DNA of 64,000 nt from Allobogoriella deserti. GTDB taxonomy: Bacteria > Actinomycetota > Actinomycetes > Actinomycetales > Actinomycetaceae. The notes beneath the pieces are model-generated. The model was not told where the DNA came from. It saw nothing but the letters and a program-made list of their open reading frames with translations, and did no database searches. The DNA is taken from NCBI RefSeq assembly GCF_042680605.1, contig NZ_JBHUEE010000002.1, forward strand, positions 434,001 to 498,000, written 5' to 3'. Positions 50,429 to 60,035 of the stretch are shown here, piece after piece (within the stretch, counting starts at the first letter, position 1; the number at the start of each line of letters is the position of its first letter). The position numbers and the translations under genes are program-made.

Positions 50429-51658
50429 ATGACAACGACGTACCAGACCCTCGCCGTCCACGGCGGCCCTGCGGCCCTGTCCGGCCTGCCGGCCCTGCCA
50501 CCGTGGCCGCAGCACGGCCCCGAGGAGGAGCACGGGCTCCTGGAGGTCCTGCGCTCCGGTGCCTGGGGCAGCATCCACGGCGAGGTGGTGAGGACGTTCG
50601 AGGGCGAGCTCGCCGCCTTCCAGGGCGCCCAGCACGCCATCGCCCTGACGAACGGCACACTCGCCCTGGCGGCCGCACTGCGCGCGCTCGACGTCGGCGT
50701 GGGCGACGAGGTGATCGTGCCTCCCTACACGTTCATCGCCACCGCCACGGCGGCACTCTTCGTCGGCGCCGTGCCCGTCTTCGCCGACGTCGACCCGGCG
50801 ACCCATCTCCTCGACGCCGCCGCCGTCGAGGCGGCCGTCACCGAACGGACACGCGCCGTGATCCCCGTCCACCTGGGCGGCGACGTCGTCGACATGACCG
50901 CCCTGAACGAGGTGGCCTGCCGCCATGACCTCGCCGTCGTCGAGGACTGCGCGCAGGCCCTCGGTGCCCGGTGGGAGGGGCGTGGCGTCGGCACCCTGGG
51001 CGATCTGGGCACCTTCAGCTTCCAGACGTCGAAGAACATCACGGCCGGTGAGGGCGGTGCGATCACAGCCCAGGACGAGCGGCTCGCGACCTCGACCTAC
51101 GCCCAGGTCAACGTCGGCCGCCTGCCACGGGGAGCCTGGTACGAGCACTCGGTCGTCGGCTACAACCTGCGCCTGACCGAGTTCCAGGCCGCCGTCCTGC
51201 GGGCACAGCTACAGCGGCTGCCGGACCTGCAGCGCGTGCGGGCCGAGCGGGCGGCGGCGTTGCGCGAGGCTCTGACGCCGCTCGAGGGCGTCGAGGTCGC
51301 GGCGCGCGACGAGCGGGTCACCGCCCACGGGCACCACCTGTTCCTCTTCCGCGTCCCCGAGCTCGGCTCACGCGGTCTCCGGGACGCCGCGGCTCGTGCC
51401 CTGACCGCAGAGGGCGTTCCGGGCGTGTCCACCGGATACGTCCCGTTACACCACAACGAGGCCATCCGATCCGAGATGCACCGGCTCACCGAGCGACTCG
51501 GTCAGCCGGCTCCTGTGCCCGACTGCCCCGCCACCGATCTGGTCGCGAGCGACACGCTGTGGCTGCCGCAGTCGGTGCTCCTGGCCTCCGAGGAGCACAT
51601 CGCCGCGATCGGCCAGGCGATCGCCAAGGTCGTCGCGAACCCGGACGCTCTGGCATGA
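50429..51658 (+). CDS. DegT/DnrJ/EryC1-family aminotransferase 2
   Basis: 409-residue PLP-dependent aminotransferase. Lys202 is in FSFQTSKNITAGEGG, with VVEDCAQALGA and LTNGTLALAAALRAL. It resembles enzymes acting on inososes or keto sugars (AHBA/StsC group). GGGGAG precedes the ATG. It is first in a chain with two Gfo/Idh dehydrogenases whose starts overlap the preceding stops by 4 nt. A dehydrogenase plus aminotransferase pairing can make, or run backwards to remove, an amino group on a sugar or cyclitol. Confidence 0.88.
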   Translation: MTTTYQTLAVHGGPAALSGLPALPPWPQHGPEEEHGLLEVLRSGAWGSIHGEVVRTFEGELAAFQGAQHAIALTNGTLALAAALRALDVGVGDEVIVPPYTFIATATAALFVGAVPVFADVDPATHLLDAAAVEAAVTERTRAVIPVHLGGDVVDMTALNEVACRHDLAVVEDCAQALGARWEGRGVGTLGDLGTFSFQTSKNITAGEGGAITAQDERLATSTYAQVNVGRLPRGAWYEHSVVGYNLRLTEFQAAVLRAQLQRLPDLQRVRAERAAALREALTPLEGVEVAARDERVTAHGHHLFLFRVPELGSRGLRDAAARALTAEGVPGVSTGYVPLHHNEAIRSEMHRLTERLGQPAPVPDCPATDLVASDTLWLPQSVLLASEEHIAAIGQAIAKVVANPDALA

Positions 51659-52689
51659 GCGCACCGGTACGCGTCGGCATCCTCGGCCTCGGCAGCATCG
51701 GGCGCACGCACGCCGCGGCGCTGTCCCGGTTGGACGGCGCCGCCCAGGTCGTGGCCGCCAGCGGCGGCTCGGCCGCGGCACTGGCCGAGGCCGGGTGGCC
51801 GGCGGCCGAGCACATGACCGACGCCCAGGAGCTGGCCGCCCGCAGCGATCTCGACATCGTGCTCGTCGCGACGCCGAGCGACCTCCACGCCGGCCATGCC
51901 GCCGCCGCGATCGACGCCGGGCACGACGTCGTGGTCGAGAAGCCCCTCGCCACCTCGACGGCCGACGCCACCGCCCTGCTCCGCCTGGCGGAGGAACGTG
52001 GGCGGACCGTCTACCCCGTCGCGCAGCGCCGTCTCGAGCCGCAGCACCGGCACATCCGCGCCCAGCTCGACGCCGGCACCCTGGGACACCCCGTGCTCGG
52101 GGAGATCTTCGTGCACTGGCACCGCGATGCCGCCTACTACGCAGCCGCCCCCTGGCGCTCTCGGATGCCCGCCGGCGGCTCCCTGACGAACCAGGGCCTG
52201 CACTCGGTGGACCTGTTGTCCTGGTTCCTCGGACCGATCACCGCCGTCACGGCGCAGACCGCCACTCTCGGCAACGGCGGCGAGGCGGAGGACACCGCCA
52301 CCGTGACGCTCGAGGCCGCCTCCGGCGCGCTCGGCGTCGCCGTGACCACGACGGCGACCCCGCCCGGTGACCCGGCCGTGCTCAGCCTGCGCACCACGAG
52401 CGGTGCCATCGAACTCGCCCACACCGACGTCGTGCGCTGGGAGGTCGACGAGGCCCCGCCCCCGCCGTCGACCTCGAGCGCGGGTGCCGGGTCTGCGGAT
52501 CCGGCCGCGATCGGCCTCGCCGGCCATGTCGACGTCTGGCGCGACGTGCTGGACGCGCGGGCCGCCGGGCGACCGCCGAGCGTGCGAGCCGTGGACGGCT
52601 GGCGCACGGTGGCGCTCATCGACGCCGCCTACCGATCGGCCAGGACGGGGACGCGCGTCACCGTCCCGAGCGATCCGGATACCGCATGA
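51655..52689 (+). CDS. Gfo/Idh/MocA-family dehydrogenase
   Basis: 344-residue NAD(P)-dependent sugar or cyclitol dehydrogenase. Rossmann motif VGILGLGSIGRTHAAAL, LVATPSDLHAGHA, the EKP lysine motif in DVVVEKPLATS, and NQGLHSVDLLSWFLGP in the C-terminal domain with the likely catalytic His. ATG 51655 overlaps the aminotransferase 2 stop (ATGA), and its stop overlaps the next dehydrogenase. It is canonical, unlike the protein at 39239. Confidence 0.9.
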   Translation: MSAPVRVGILGLGSIGRTHAAALSRLDGAAQVVAASGGSAAALAEAGWPAAEHMTDAQELAARSDLDIVLVATPSDLHAGHAAAAIDAGHDVVVEKPLATSTADATALLRLAEERGRTVYPVAQRRLEPQHRHIRAQLDAGTLGHPVLGEIFVHWHRDAAYYAAAPWRSRMPAGGSLTNQGLHSVDLLSWFLGPITAVTAQTATLGNGGEAEDTATVTLEAASGALGVAVTTTATPPGDPAVLSLRTTSGAIELAHTDVVRWEVDEAPPPPSTSSAGAGSADPAAIGLAGHVDVWRDVLDARAAGRPPSVRAVDGWRTVALIDAAYRSARTGTRVTVPSDPDTA

Positions 52690-53708
52690 TCCGCCTCGCC
52701 GTGGCCGGCGCCGCGCACGGTCATGTCCGCTACGCGCTGGATGAGGCGGACCGCCGTGCCGGCATCGAACTCGTGGCGCTGAGCGAACCGCATCGGGACG
52801 ACCGCGAACGCTGGACGCCGCCGGGGGTGCCGTCCTACGCCGACCACGCGGAGATGCTGCAGGCCCACACACCCGACGTCGTGGCCGTGTGCGGTGTCTA
52901 CGGTGAGCGTGCTGACGTCGTCGTCGAGGCGCTCCACGCCGGGGCTCACGTCATCGCGGACAAACCGCTGTGCACCGAGCTCGAGGACCTCGGACGAATC
53001 GCCGCAGCCGCGGCCACGACCGGCCGCCACGTCTCGCTCATGCTGGAGAAGCGTTGGTACCCGGCGACGCTCGCGGCACGCCGGCTCGTCGAGGACGGCG
53101 TCCTGGGCACCCTCGCCCTGATCTCCTCCACCGGTCCGCACCAGCTGCGCCGCCGGACCCGCCCGCCGTGGTTCTTCCGGCGTGACGGCTACGGAGACCT
53201 GCTGGGCGACCTCCCGGTGCACGACGTGGACCTCGTCCTGGCGCTGACCGGTGCCACCGGCGGGACCGTGACCGGGGTGGCACCGCGCCGCCCGTTCGCC
53301 GACGCGCCCGAGTTCTGTGACAGCGGTGCACTGGTGATGACGGCCGGTGAGGTGACCGCGACGATCGAGGCCCACTGGCTCTGGCCGGACGCCTCGGCCG
53401 TCACCGCTCCGTACCGGATGCGCCTGACAGGTACCGAGGGCGTCGCCGACATCGACTGGTGGACCGGCGAGGTGAGCGTCCGGACCGACACCCCCGACGC
53501 CTGGCGCCCGTCCACGCCGGCCGGGTTGCGCCCTGCGGAGCAGGCGCTCACGGCGCTGGCGGCGGGCATAGCCCCGGAGGTCGCCACCGCCGAGTCCCTG
53601 GCGGCGAGCCGCGTGGCCCTGCTGGCCGCTCGCAGCGCCCACTCGGGTAGCAGACCTCTGAACTGGTCACTCCCGGCGGAGACACCGTCTGCACCACGAC
53701 TGCCCTAA
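52686..53708 (+). CDS. Gfo/Idh/MocA-family oxidoreductase, variant
   Basis: 340-residue member with a variant Rossmann start (RLAVAGAAHGHVRYAL), the lysine motif ADKPLCTELEDL and GDLPVHDVDLVLALTG. The RRTRPPWFFRRDGYGD segment is unlike typical inositol dehydrogenases. ATG 52686 overlaps the preceding stop. Its stop codon lies within the palindrome at 53703. Role: probably oxidation or dehydration of a sugar intermediate together with the previous enzyme. Confidence 0.85.
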   Translation: MIRLAVAGAAHGHVRYALDEADRRAGIELVALSEPHRDDRERWTPPGVPSYADHAEMLQAHTPDVVAVCGVYGERADVVVEALHAGAHVIADKPLCTELEDLGRIAAAAATTGRHVSLMLEKRWYPATLAARRLVEDGVLGTLALISSTGPHQLRRRTRPPWFFRRDGYGDLLGDLPVHDVDLVLALTGATGGTVTGVAPRRPFADAPEFCDSGALVMTAGEVTATIEAHWLWPDASAVTAPYRMRLTGTEGVADIDWWTGEVSVRTDTPDAWRPSTPAGLRPAEQALTALAAGIAPEVATAESLAASRVALLAARSAHSGSRPLNWSLPAETPSAPRLP

Positions 53709-53714
53709 TTAGGG
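53703..53714. promoter_or_regulatory. CCCTAATTAGGG palindrome
   Basis: Perfect 12-bp AT-centred palindrome over the stop codon of the preceding gene, 57 bp before ATG 53771. The AT-rich stretch 53703-53760 is unusual here and probably holds the promoter of the epimerase-aldolase pair. Confidence 0.5.
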
Positions 53715-53770
53715 TCCAGCCGCTACTCTCTATTCCGGCAGCACTTAATCAGGTAACTCACGGAGGTCTC

Positions 53771-54787
53771 ATGCAGACGGTCAGCGAGCTGGAGGACCGG
53801 CTCGCCGCGCCCAGCCCAGGCCTGATCGAGGACATTGCGAGCATCGAGGGCGACATCCTCGTGCTGGGGGCGGCCGGCAAGCTCGGCCCCAGCCTCGTCC
53901 GGCTCGCCCGCGCAGCGATCGAGCAGGCCGGCACGGGCACCGACGTCATCGCCGTCTCCCGGTTCACCACGCCCGGCTCCGCGGAGGCGCTCGAGGCCTC
54001 GGGGGCCCGTGTGGTCCGGGCCGACCTCGGCGAGGAGTCCTCGCTGGACGGCCTGCCCGACGCCGGCGCGGTGGTCCACCTGGTCGGGGCGAAGTTCGGG
54101 GCGAGCGGCAACCAGGCGGCGACGTGGCACACGAACACCTATCTGCCGGGCCGGGTGGCCGAGCGCTACCCGGGCGTCCCGCTCGCCGTCCTGTCCACGG
54201 GCAACGTGTATCCGCTCGTCCCGGTCGACGGCGGCGGCTCACGTGAGGAGGACGATCCAGGACCGGTCGGCGAGTACGCGATGAGTTGCCTCGGCCGCGA
54301 ACGGGTGCTCACGGAGATCGCCCGGCGCCGCGGGACACCGCTGGCGCTCATCCGGCTCAACTACGCCGTCGAGATGCGCTACGGCGTGCTCGTCGACATC
54401 GCCCAGCAGATCCGGGCGGGGCTGCCCGTCGACGTCGAGATGGGGTACGTCAACGTCATCTGGCAGGGATATGCGAACGAGGTGACCCTGCGGTCACTGC
54501 GCCATGCCGACGTGCCGCCGTTCGTCCTCAACGTCACCGGGGCAGAGACGCTGCGGGTACGGGAGCTGGCGCACGCGCTCGGCCGCAGGCTCGGCGAGGA
54601 CGTGACGTTCACCGGCACGGAGGCACCGACGGCCCTGTTGTCCGACGCCACCCGCTGCCACGAGCTCTTCGGCGCTCCCGCCCTCGGTACCGAGGACCTC
54701 CTCGACCACACGGCGCAGTGGCTGCGCGCCGGCGGGCCGGTGCACGACAAGCCGACCAAGTTCCAGCGCCGAGACGGGAAGTTCTGA
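53771..54787 (+). CDS. NAD-dependent epimerase/dehydratase-like protein
   Basis: 338-residue extended-SDR protein. The dinucleotide motif G33AAGKLG39 is present. The usual YxxxK pair is altered: Tyr169 is followed four residues later by Cys173 (YAMSC) instead of Lys. VLSTGNVYPL holds the serine/threonine region. Without the lysine, standard oxidoreduction may be impaired, or another residue substitutes. The ATG has GGAGG four bases upstream. It overlaps the aldolase-family gene by one base, so both should act on the same metabolite. Confidence 0.82.
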   Translation: MQTVSELEDRLAAPSPGLIEDIASIEGDILVLGAAGKLGPSLVRLARAAIEQAGTGTDVIAVSRFTTPGSAEALEASGARVVRADLGEESSLDGLPDAGAVVHLVGAKFGASGNQAATWHTNTYLPGRVAERYPGVPLAVLSTGNVYPLVPVDGGGSREEDDPGPVGEYAMSCLGRERVLTEIARRRGTPLALIRLNYAVEMRYGVLVDIAQQIRAGLPVDVEMGYVNVIWQGYANEVTLRSLRHADVPPFVLNVTGAETLRVRELAHALGRRLGEDVTFTGTEAPTALLSDATRCHELFGAPALGTEDLLDHTAQWLRAGGPVHDKPTKFQRRDGKF

Positions 54788-55872
54788 TGATCGGCGACCA
54801 GGCGCCGGCACCCGCGCTCGGCACCGATGCCGCGGTGCGGAGCTTCCGCGCCGGCGGAGTGCTCCCGGCCCATCCGCTCGCGCTGCGGGAGGACGGCCGG
54901 ATCGACGAGCGGCGCCAGCGGGCGTTGAGCCGCTACTACATCGAGGCGGGCTCGCTCGGCCTCGCCGTCGCCGTGCACACGACGCAGTTCGCCGTGCACG
55001 AGCCCTCACGCGGCCTTCTCGAGCCGGTCCTCGGCCTGGCGGCCGAGACAGCCGGTGAGTATCCCGACCGGGACGTGCTGCTGGTGGCCGGCCTCAGCGG
55101 CCCGACGGCGCAGGCCGTGGCCGAGGCCGAGCTCGCCGCCTCCCTCGGCTACCACCTGTGCCTGCTGGCCCCGCACGGTGTCGACGACGCGAGCGAGGAC
55201 GAGCTCCTGGACCGGGCACGTGCCGTCGGCGAGGTCCTGCCGGTGATCGGGTTCTATCTGCAGCTCGCCGTCGGCGGTCGCCACCTCTCCCGGTCCTTCT
55301 GGCGCCGGCTGGCCGACCTTCCCAGCGTCGTCGGGATCAAGGCGGCACCGTTCGACCGCTACGCCACGCTCGACGTCGTTCACGGCGTCGCCGAATCAGC
55401 ACGGGGCGGCGACGTCGCGCTCTACACCGGCAACGACGACAGCATCGTCGTCGACCTGCTCAGTTCGTTCCGGGTGCACGACGCCACCGGCCGCACCACC
55501 CGCGTCGAGGTGGTCGGCGGGCTGCTCGGACAGTGGGCGGTCTGGACGCGCGAAGCGGTGCGCACACTCGAGCTCGCGCGCCTGGCCAAGGCGGGCGACA
55601 GCGGGGCGATCCGCGACCTCGTCGCGCTCAACCCGCGCCTGACCGACGCCAACGGCGTGCTCTTCGACGCCGCCAACGGCTTCGCGGGATCGATCGCCGG
55701 GGTCCACGAGGCGCTCCGGCGTCAAGGTCTGCTGGAGAACCTCGTCTTCCTCGAGCCACGCGACCGGCTCTCCCCCGGGCAGCTAGCCGAGATCGACCGC
55801 ATCTGGGCGGCCTATCCCGAGCTGCGCGACGACGCGTTCGTCGCCGAGCACCTCGACCGCTGGCTGCGCTGA
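54787..55872 (+). CDS. Dihydrodipicolinate synthase-family aldolase/lyase
   Basis: 361-residue TIM-barrel Schiff-base lyase, longer than typical DHDPS (about 300). The Schiff-base Lys185 is in VVGIKAAPFDRY and the tyrosine Tyr157 in VIGFYLQLAVGG. The start region (GVLPAHPLALREDGRIDERR) and AVAVHTTQF match the family. Members split or form 2-oxo acids, for example N-acetylneuraminate or 2-keto-3-deoxy sugar acids. ATG 54787 overlaps the epimerase stop (TGATG). Likely a catabolic aldolase for the sugar handled in this region. Confidence 0.85.
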   Translation: MIGDQAPAPALGTDAAVRSFRAGGVLPAHPLALREDGRIDERRQRALSRYYIEAGSLGLAVAVHTTQFAVHEPSRGLLEPVLGLAAETAGEYPDRDVLLVAGLSGPTAQAVAEAELAASLGYHLCLLAPHGVDDASEDELLDRARAVGEVLPVIGFYLQLAVGGRHLSRSFWRRLADLPSVVGIKAAPFDRYATLDVVHGVAESARGGDVALYTGNDDSIVVDLLSSFRVHDATGRTTRVEVVGGLLGQWAVWTREAVRTLELARLAKAGDSGAIRDLVALNPRLTDANGVLFDAANGFAGSIAGVHEALRRQGLLENLVFLEPRDRLSPGQLAEIDRIWAAYPELRDDAFVAEHLDRWLR

Positions 55873-55897
55873 GCTCCCCGGCCGGGCCGGACGCCGG

Positions 55898-57424
55898 TCA
55901 GGACCAGGGGTCGGCCGCGGCGTAGTTCAGGTAGGCGATGCCGGCGAGGTGCGAGCCGGATCCGGGCACGAGCGCGACGGCCTCGTACAGACCGAGCGCG
56001 TGCTCGCCGACGCGGCCGTCCACGCGGTCCAGGGCGAGCCAGCGTGCCGTCTGGACGGCGGTGGAGTCGGCCGCGGGGTCCGGGCCGAGGAACCGGTGGC
56101 GCACGCTGGCCTCGTCGATGACGAACCCCTCGAGGTACGACCGCGCGAAGGCCTCCAGGTCGGCGTCGTCGAACGCGAGCCCGGCGCCGTGCGCCGCGGC
56201 GGCGAACTCCACGGAGATCGCCGCGTGGCTGACGTCCTCCCAGGCGACGCTCGGGTTGTACCACGGGGTGTACTCGGAGACGCCGTCCTCGACGGCGTAC
56301 CCCTGGTAGAGGTGCCCCCAGGTCGGCCAGTACGGCCACGCGGGCCAGCCGCCCTGGTCGACGAGGTCCGCCCGCCAGGTCTCGGCGAGACCCTCGACTG
56401 CGCTGCGGTAGCCGGCGTCCCCGGTGATCCGGTACAGCTCGGCCATGGTCAGCCCGAGACCGTGGCTCTGGTTGAGCGGCTGCTCGGTGCCGTCGAAGGG
56501 CACCGGCGCCCCCTGCGGCCAGACGTAGCTGGTTCCGCGCTCGTCGGAGCGCAGTTCGCCGTCGTGGAAGGCCACGGCCCGGCGTGCGGCGGTGAGGTAG
56601 CGCTGCGCGGGGCCGCGGTACCGGCTCCGGGACAGGGCCGGATCCTCCAGCACCGTGCGGGCGAAGATCGCCATGGGGTAGGTGACCATCCCGGTGTGCA
56701 CGGCGAAGGCGTAGTACTGCTGCTCGGCCTCGTACGTCCCGGGCCGCGGTACGCCGTCGGCTAGGACCTTGGCGGTCCACCGGCCCCACAGGTAGTACCC
56801 CTCCTCGGTGGCGACCGTCTCGACGAAACGCGGATGCGACGGGTCGGTCGAGACGTCCTCGAGGGTCGTCGTGCCGATGGTCACGTGGGTCATGGCGAGG
56901 GTGAACGTGCCGGGCTGCGCGCCGGGGAGCACCTCGACCGTGGACTCCGCCGACCGGCTGTCGGCGTTGCGGATCTGGACGAGGGGCGCGCCGTCGTCTC
57001 CGGTGAGCGTGATGTGCGAGGCCACGTAGTTCCCGCCGGCACGCCACACCGGTCCCGACCGGCCCTGATGGTCCGTGACGCCACGTTCCTCGTCCCGGTT
57101 GCCCAGCACGGCATCGGCGTGGGTGACGAACGTGTCGAGGTAGGTGGTGTCCCGGTACGTCTCGTACATCCGCATGATGCCGAGCAGCACGTACGACTGC
57201 CCCCACGCCAGCGCGCCCTCCTCGTTGTCCTGCCAGTGCTGGCCGGTGGCGCCGCTGTCGATGAACGCGGCGAGCGCGTCGTCGAAGGTCTCCCGGGCTG
57301 TGTAGTCGGGCGCCTCGTCGGCCCGTGCCGGGGTGGCGCCCGCGGCGGTGAGCCCGGCGCCGAGTGCGGTGACGCTCGAGGCGAGCCAGAGGAAGCGGCG
57401 GCGGTCGAGAGATGCCGTGGCCAT
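55898..57424 (-). CDS. Tat-exported protein resembling D-glucuronyl C5-epimerase C-terminal domain
   Basis: 508-residue secreted protein. The N-terminus has a twin-arginine signal (DRRRFLWLASS, then a hydrophobic stretch and ARADEA). The remainder looks like an alpha/alpha-barrel: LAWGQSYVLLGIMRMYETY, GNYVASHITL, NQSHGLGLTMAELYRITGDAGYRSAVEG and WYNPSVAWEDVSHAAI. The last parts resemble the C5-epimerase C-terminal domain, which acts on uronic acids in glycosaminoglycan-like polymers. This match is by eye. The ATG 57424 lies 14 bases after the beta-propeller gene, so they form an operon. Confidence 0.65.
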   Translation of the reverse strand: MATASLDRRRFLWLASSVTALGAGLTAAGATPARADEAPDYTARETFDDALAAFIDSGATGQHWQDNEEGALAWGQSYVLLGIMRMYETYRDTTYLDTFVTHADAVLGNRDEERGVTDHQGRSGPVWRAGGNYVASHITLTGDDGAPLVQIRNADSRSAESTVEVLPGAQPGTFTLAMTHVTIGTTTLEDVSTDPSHPRFVETVATEEGYYLWGRWTAKVLADGVPRPGTYEAEQQYYAFAVHTGMVTYPMAIFARTVLEDPALSRSRYRGPAQRYLTAARRAVAFHDGELRSDERGTSYVWPQGAPVPFDGTEQPLNQSHGLGLTMAELYRITGDAGYRSAVEGLAETWRADLVDQGGWPAWPYWPTWGHLYQGYAVEDGVSEYTPWYNPSVAWEDVSHAAISVEFAAAAHGAGLAFDDADLEAFARSYLEGFVIDEASVRHRFLGPDPAADSTAVQTARWLALDRVDGRVGEHALGLYEAVALVPGSGSHLAGIAYLNYAAADPWS

Positions 57425-57438
57425 GTCGATGCCTTCCG

Positions 57439-60006
57439 TCAGAGGGCGCGGGGGTTGATCCGCAGCAGCTGGGTGGACTGGTAGCGCGTGTAGAGGTTCC
57501 CGTAGTCGTCGGTGGTCAGGCCGCCTCCGGCACCTGAGGCGAGGAGCACGGTGACCTCGGCGTTCCCGGACTCGAGTGTGGCGGCCGGATCGAGAGCGAA
57601 CAGGCGGCCTCCGGCGTTGCCGTAGAGAACTCCGTCGAGCTCGAGCATCGCGGCGTAGTTGCCGCTGATGCGCTGACCGGGCTTCCACCCCGGGAAGACC
57701 TCCTCCTGGAAGACCCACTCCGCGGTCTCGGCGTCGAAGCCGAAGAGCCATCCCTCGGCGTAGGCCCAGACCAGCCCGTCGGCGCCGGTGGCCACCGCGC
57801 TCACCGCACGTAGCCCACGCACCGGTAGGTCGTGGTGAGTGATCCGGTCGGACTCGTCGAGGACCACCAGACCTGCCTCGTCCTCGATCGGCGTGCCGTC
57901 GTAGGAGAAGAAGATGGACGTGCCGCCGACGATCTTCCCTGCCGCCGGGGTCAGGGTGTTGACGCTGTAGTGGCCGACCTCCTCGGAGAACGTGGTGCAC
58001 GTCCCCGTCTCCAGATCGAGGTAGCCGATCGCGCCGAGGTCGTGGCCGTACGCGGCCTGACTGCCGTAGTACAGCCGCTGGCCGGCGGCCGCCAGACCGT
58101 ACGGCCGGTTCTGCTCGGCCCCGATCGTGCACTCGACGTCGGGCTCCGCGCTGCCGTCGAAGGTCCGCGGGTCGAACGAGGCGATCTGGCCGTTCGGGTA
58201 GGTGCCCTGGTAGACGGCGCCGTCGTGGCTGATCATGCCCTCGGCCTGCCGGCCCACCTCGTAGGTGACCTGGCGGTCGGCGCGCATCGGTGAGTAGGCG
58301 CCCAGGCCGCCCGTGAGATAGCCGGCGCTCCAGATGCGGCCGTCCGCTCCCCCGACGGCGGAGGACAGACCCGACGCCACCTCGGGGACGTCCTCGACGT
58401 AGGTGCGTTCGAGCGCCTCGGTCTCGATGTTGTACTTCACGAGGTAGCCGCCGGAGTTGAAGCCGACGAGGCTCGGTCCGGGCCATGCGGGGTCGTCGAG
58501 GTCCATGACCTCCCACGCGCGGGAGAAGATGCCGGTCTCCGCGTGGTCGAGGACTACCTCCTCGCCCGTCTCGACGTCGAGTGAGTGCAGCGGCTGGTTC
58601 TCTTCTCCGGCCACGGAGTAGTACACCTTGCCGTCCACCACTGGGCTCGAACCGTTGTAGATGACGCCCGGCACCTCGTGCGCCACCTCGGCCTGCAGGT
58701 CGCCGGCGTCGTCGCGCCAGGTGCGCAGTACGAGGAGGTAGTCCTCGCCGAAGCTCTTCGAGTCGCCGGCCCAGACCTGGACGTATCCGCTGCCGGCGGT
58801 CATCCCGTACACCCACTCCTTCGAACGGATGTCCTCGTTGAGCAGGTCGGTGAAGTCGGTGCAGGTGCCGTCGGTGTCGCAGCCGTAGAGGTGCGGGACC
58901 GTCCCGGTGCCGGCCCAGAGCGCCTCGTTCTCGGGTTCGTAGGCGACCGCTCGGGTGTAGTTCGCGTCCTCGGTCAGCACCGGGCCGAAGGACTCGAAGC
59001 CGTCGGCCGCGGTGTAGCGCCAGAGCTGGGCACCGTCGTATCCGTCGGTCGGCTCTCCCCACGCTCCGCCGTACAAGGTGCCGTCGGGCGCCGAGGTCAG
59101 GCCGTAGAGCATGCCGATACGGTCGATCGGCGGTAGCCCCAGGAGCTCGGCCTCGTCCTGGCCGGGTGTCCAGCTGTACAGCCCCGGTGCGCCGTAGGCG
59201 CCGATGTAGACCTCGTCGGTGACGGGGTTCTGTTCGAGGGTCCACGAACCGGTGACGCCGGGCAGGGGGACGGTGCGGGTGATCTCGCCGGTGAGGACGT
59301 CGGTCACCACGAGTGTGCCCGGGTCGTCGTCGGAGCCGGTGGTGACGGAGAACGTCACCGCCCGGTCGTTCTCGTCGTGGCCGGCAGCCATGGCGAGGAA
59401 GGAACCGCGCTTGGTCACCTGGTCACCCGTAGCGGTGAGCGGGGCCGTGATCAGCGCCTCGTCGAAGCGCACCGTGCGGTGCGCGCCGAGCTCGACGGCG
59501 ACGGCGGAGGCGCCTTCCGGAGCCGTGGCGGTGACCTCGAGGACGTCACCGGCGTCCGTGCGCGGCGCGTGCTCGTCGGCGAGGACGTCGCCGGCGTCGT
59601 CGAGGAATCGCAGCCCGAGGGAGGCCTGACCCGGACCGTCGGTCCGGACGAACGCGGTGTACGTCTCCGCCGGCTCGGCGGTGACCGGCTCGGCGACGGC
59701 GCCGGCGTTCACGCACGGTGCCTCGCCGGTGAACTCGAGGCCGGCCTGGCCGTCGCTGGCCCACGTCCCGGTGGCGGCGCCGGCGTCGCGGCAGTGCGGG
59801 GAGGCGGGCCCGCCCTGCCCGTTCGACGGCGTCCACCCGGCGGTGCCGTCCTCGAAGCTGTGGTTGGACACGAGGAGGTCGCCGTCGCGGATGGTCGGAT
59901 CGGCGGGGTCGTGGCCGGGTGCCGCGCCGGCGATCGGCCCCACTCCCGCGAGTCCGGCCGAGGCGAGTACCGCCGTCGTCGTCACGATCGCTCGTCTGCC
60001 GCGCAT
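57439..60006 (-). CDS. Secreted beta-propeller protein
   Basis: 855-residue exported protein with a Sec-type signal (RRAIVTTTAVLASAGLAGVGPIAGAAPG). Residues about 45-200 look like a carbohydrate-binding jelly-roll domain (LLVSNHSFEDGTAGWTPSNG, TYTAFVRTDGPGQASLGLRFLD). The rest repeats propeller blades (GLYSWTPGQ, YGLTSAPDGTLYGG, LVWAYAEGWLFGFDAET, LLRINPRAL) of a PQQ/WD40-like type. It may bind or cleave polysaccharide; no catalytic residue was recognised. ATG 60006 is preceded by a near-perfect palindrome. Coupled to the C5-epimerase-like gene. Confidence 0.75.
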   Translation of the reverse strand: MRGRRAIVTTTAVLASAGLAGVGPIAGAAPGHDPADPTIRDGDLLVSNHSFEDGTAGWTPSNGQGGPASPHCRDAGAATGTWASDGQAGLEFTGEAPCVNAGAVAEPVTAEPAETYTAFVRTDGPGQASLGLRFLDDAGDVLADEHAPRTDAGDVLEVTATAPEGASAVAVELGAHRTVRFDEALITAPLTATGDQVTKRGSFLAMAAGHDENDRAVTFSVTTGSDDDPGTLVVTDVLTGEITRTVPLPGVTGSWTLEQNPVTDEVYIGAYGAPGLYSWTPGQDEAELLGLPPIDRIGMLYGLTSAPDGTLYGGAWGEPTDGYDGAQLWRYTAADGFESFGPVLTEDANYTRAVAYEPENEALWAGTGTVPHLYGCDTDGTCTDFTDLLNEDIRSKEWVYGMTAGSGYVQVWAGDSKSFGEDYLLVLRTWRDDAGDLQAEVAHEVPGVIYNGSSPVVDGKVYYSVAGEENQPLHSLDVETGEEVVLDHAETGIFSRAWEVMDLDDPAWPGPSLVGFNSGGYLVKYNIETEALERTYVEDVPEVASGLSSAVGGADGRIWSAGYLTGGLGAYSPMRADRQVTYEVGRQAEGMISHDGAVYQGTYPNGQIASFDPRTFDGSAEPDVECTIGAEQNRPYGLAAAGQRLYYGSQAAYGHDLGAIGYLDLETGTCTTFSEEVGHYSVNTLTPAAGKIVGGTSIFFSYDGTPIEDEAGLVVLDESDRITHHDLPVRGLRAVSAVATGADGLVWAYAEGWLFGFDAETAEWVFQEEVFPGWKPGQRISGNYAAMLELDGVLYGNAGGRLFALDPAATLESGNAEVTVLLASGAGGGLTTDDYGNLYTRYQSTQLLRINPRAL

Positions 60007-60035
60007 CCCGTCTCCCTCGACCGACTTAACTCTGC

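Noticed and set aside
52686..55872. Reading the aldolase, AGE epimerase and symporter together as a sialic acid pathway
   Set aside because: The aldolase is larger than NanA and lies in a different operon from the AGE gene; no kinase, deacetylase or deaminase of the nag/nan set was recognised.
55898..59245. An open frame of more than 1100 codons across two genes
   Set aside because: The part beyond 57424 is an Arg-rich shadow of the beta-propeller gene; the Tat signal at 57424 marks the real start.
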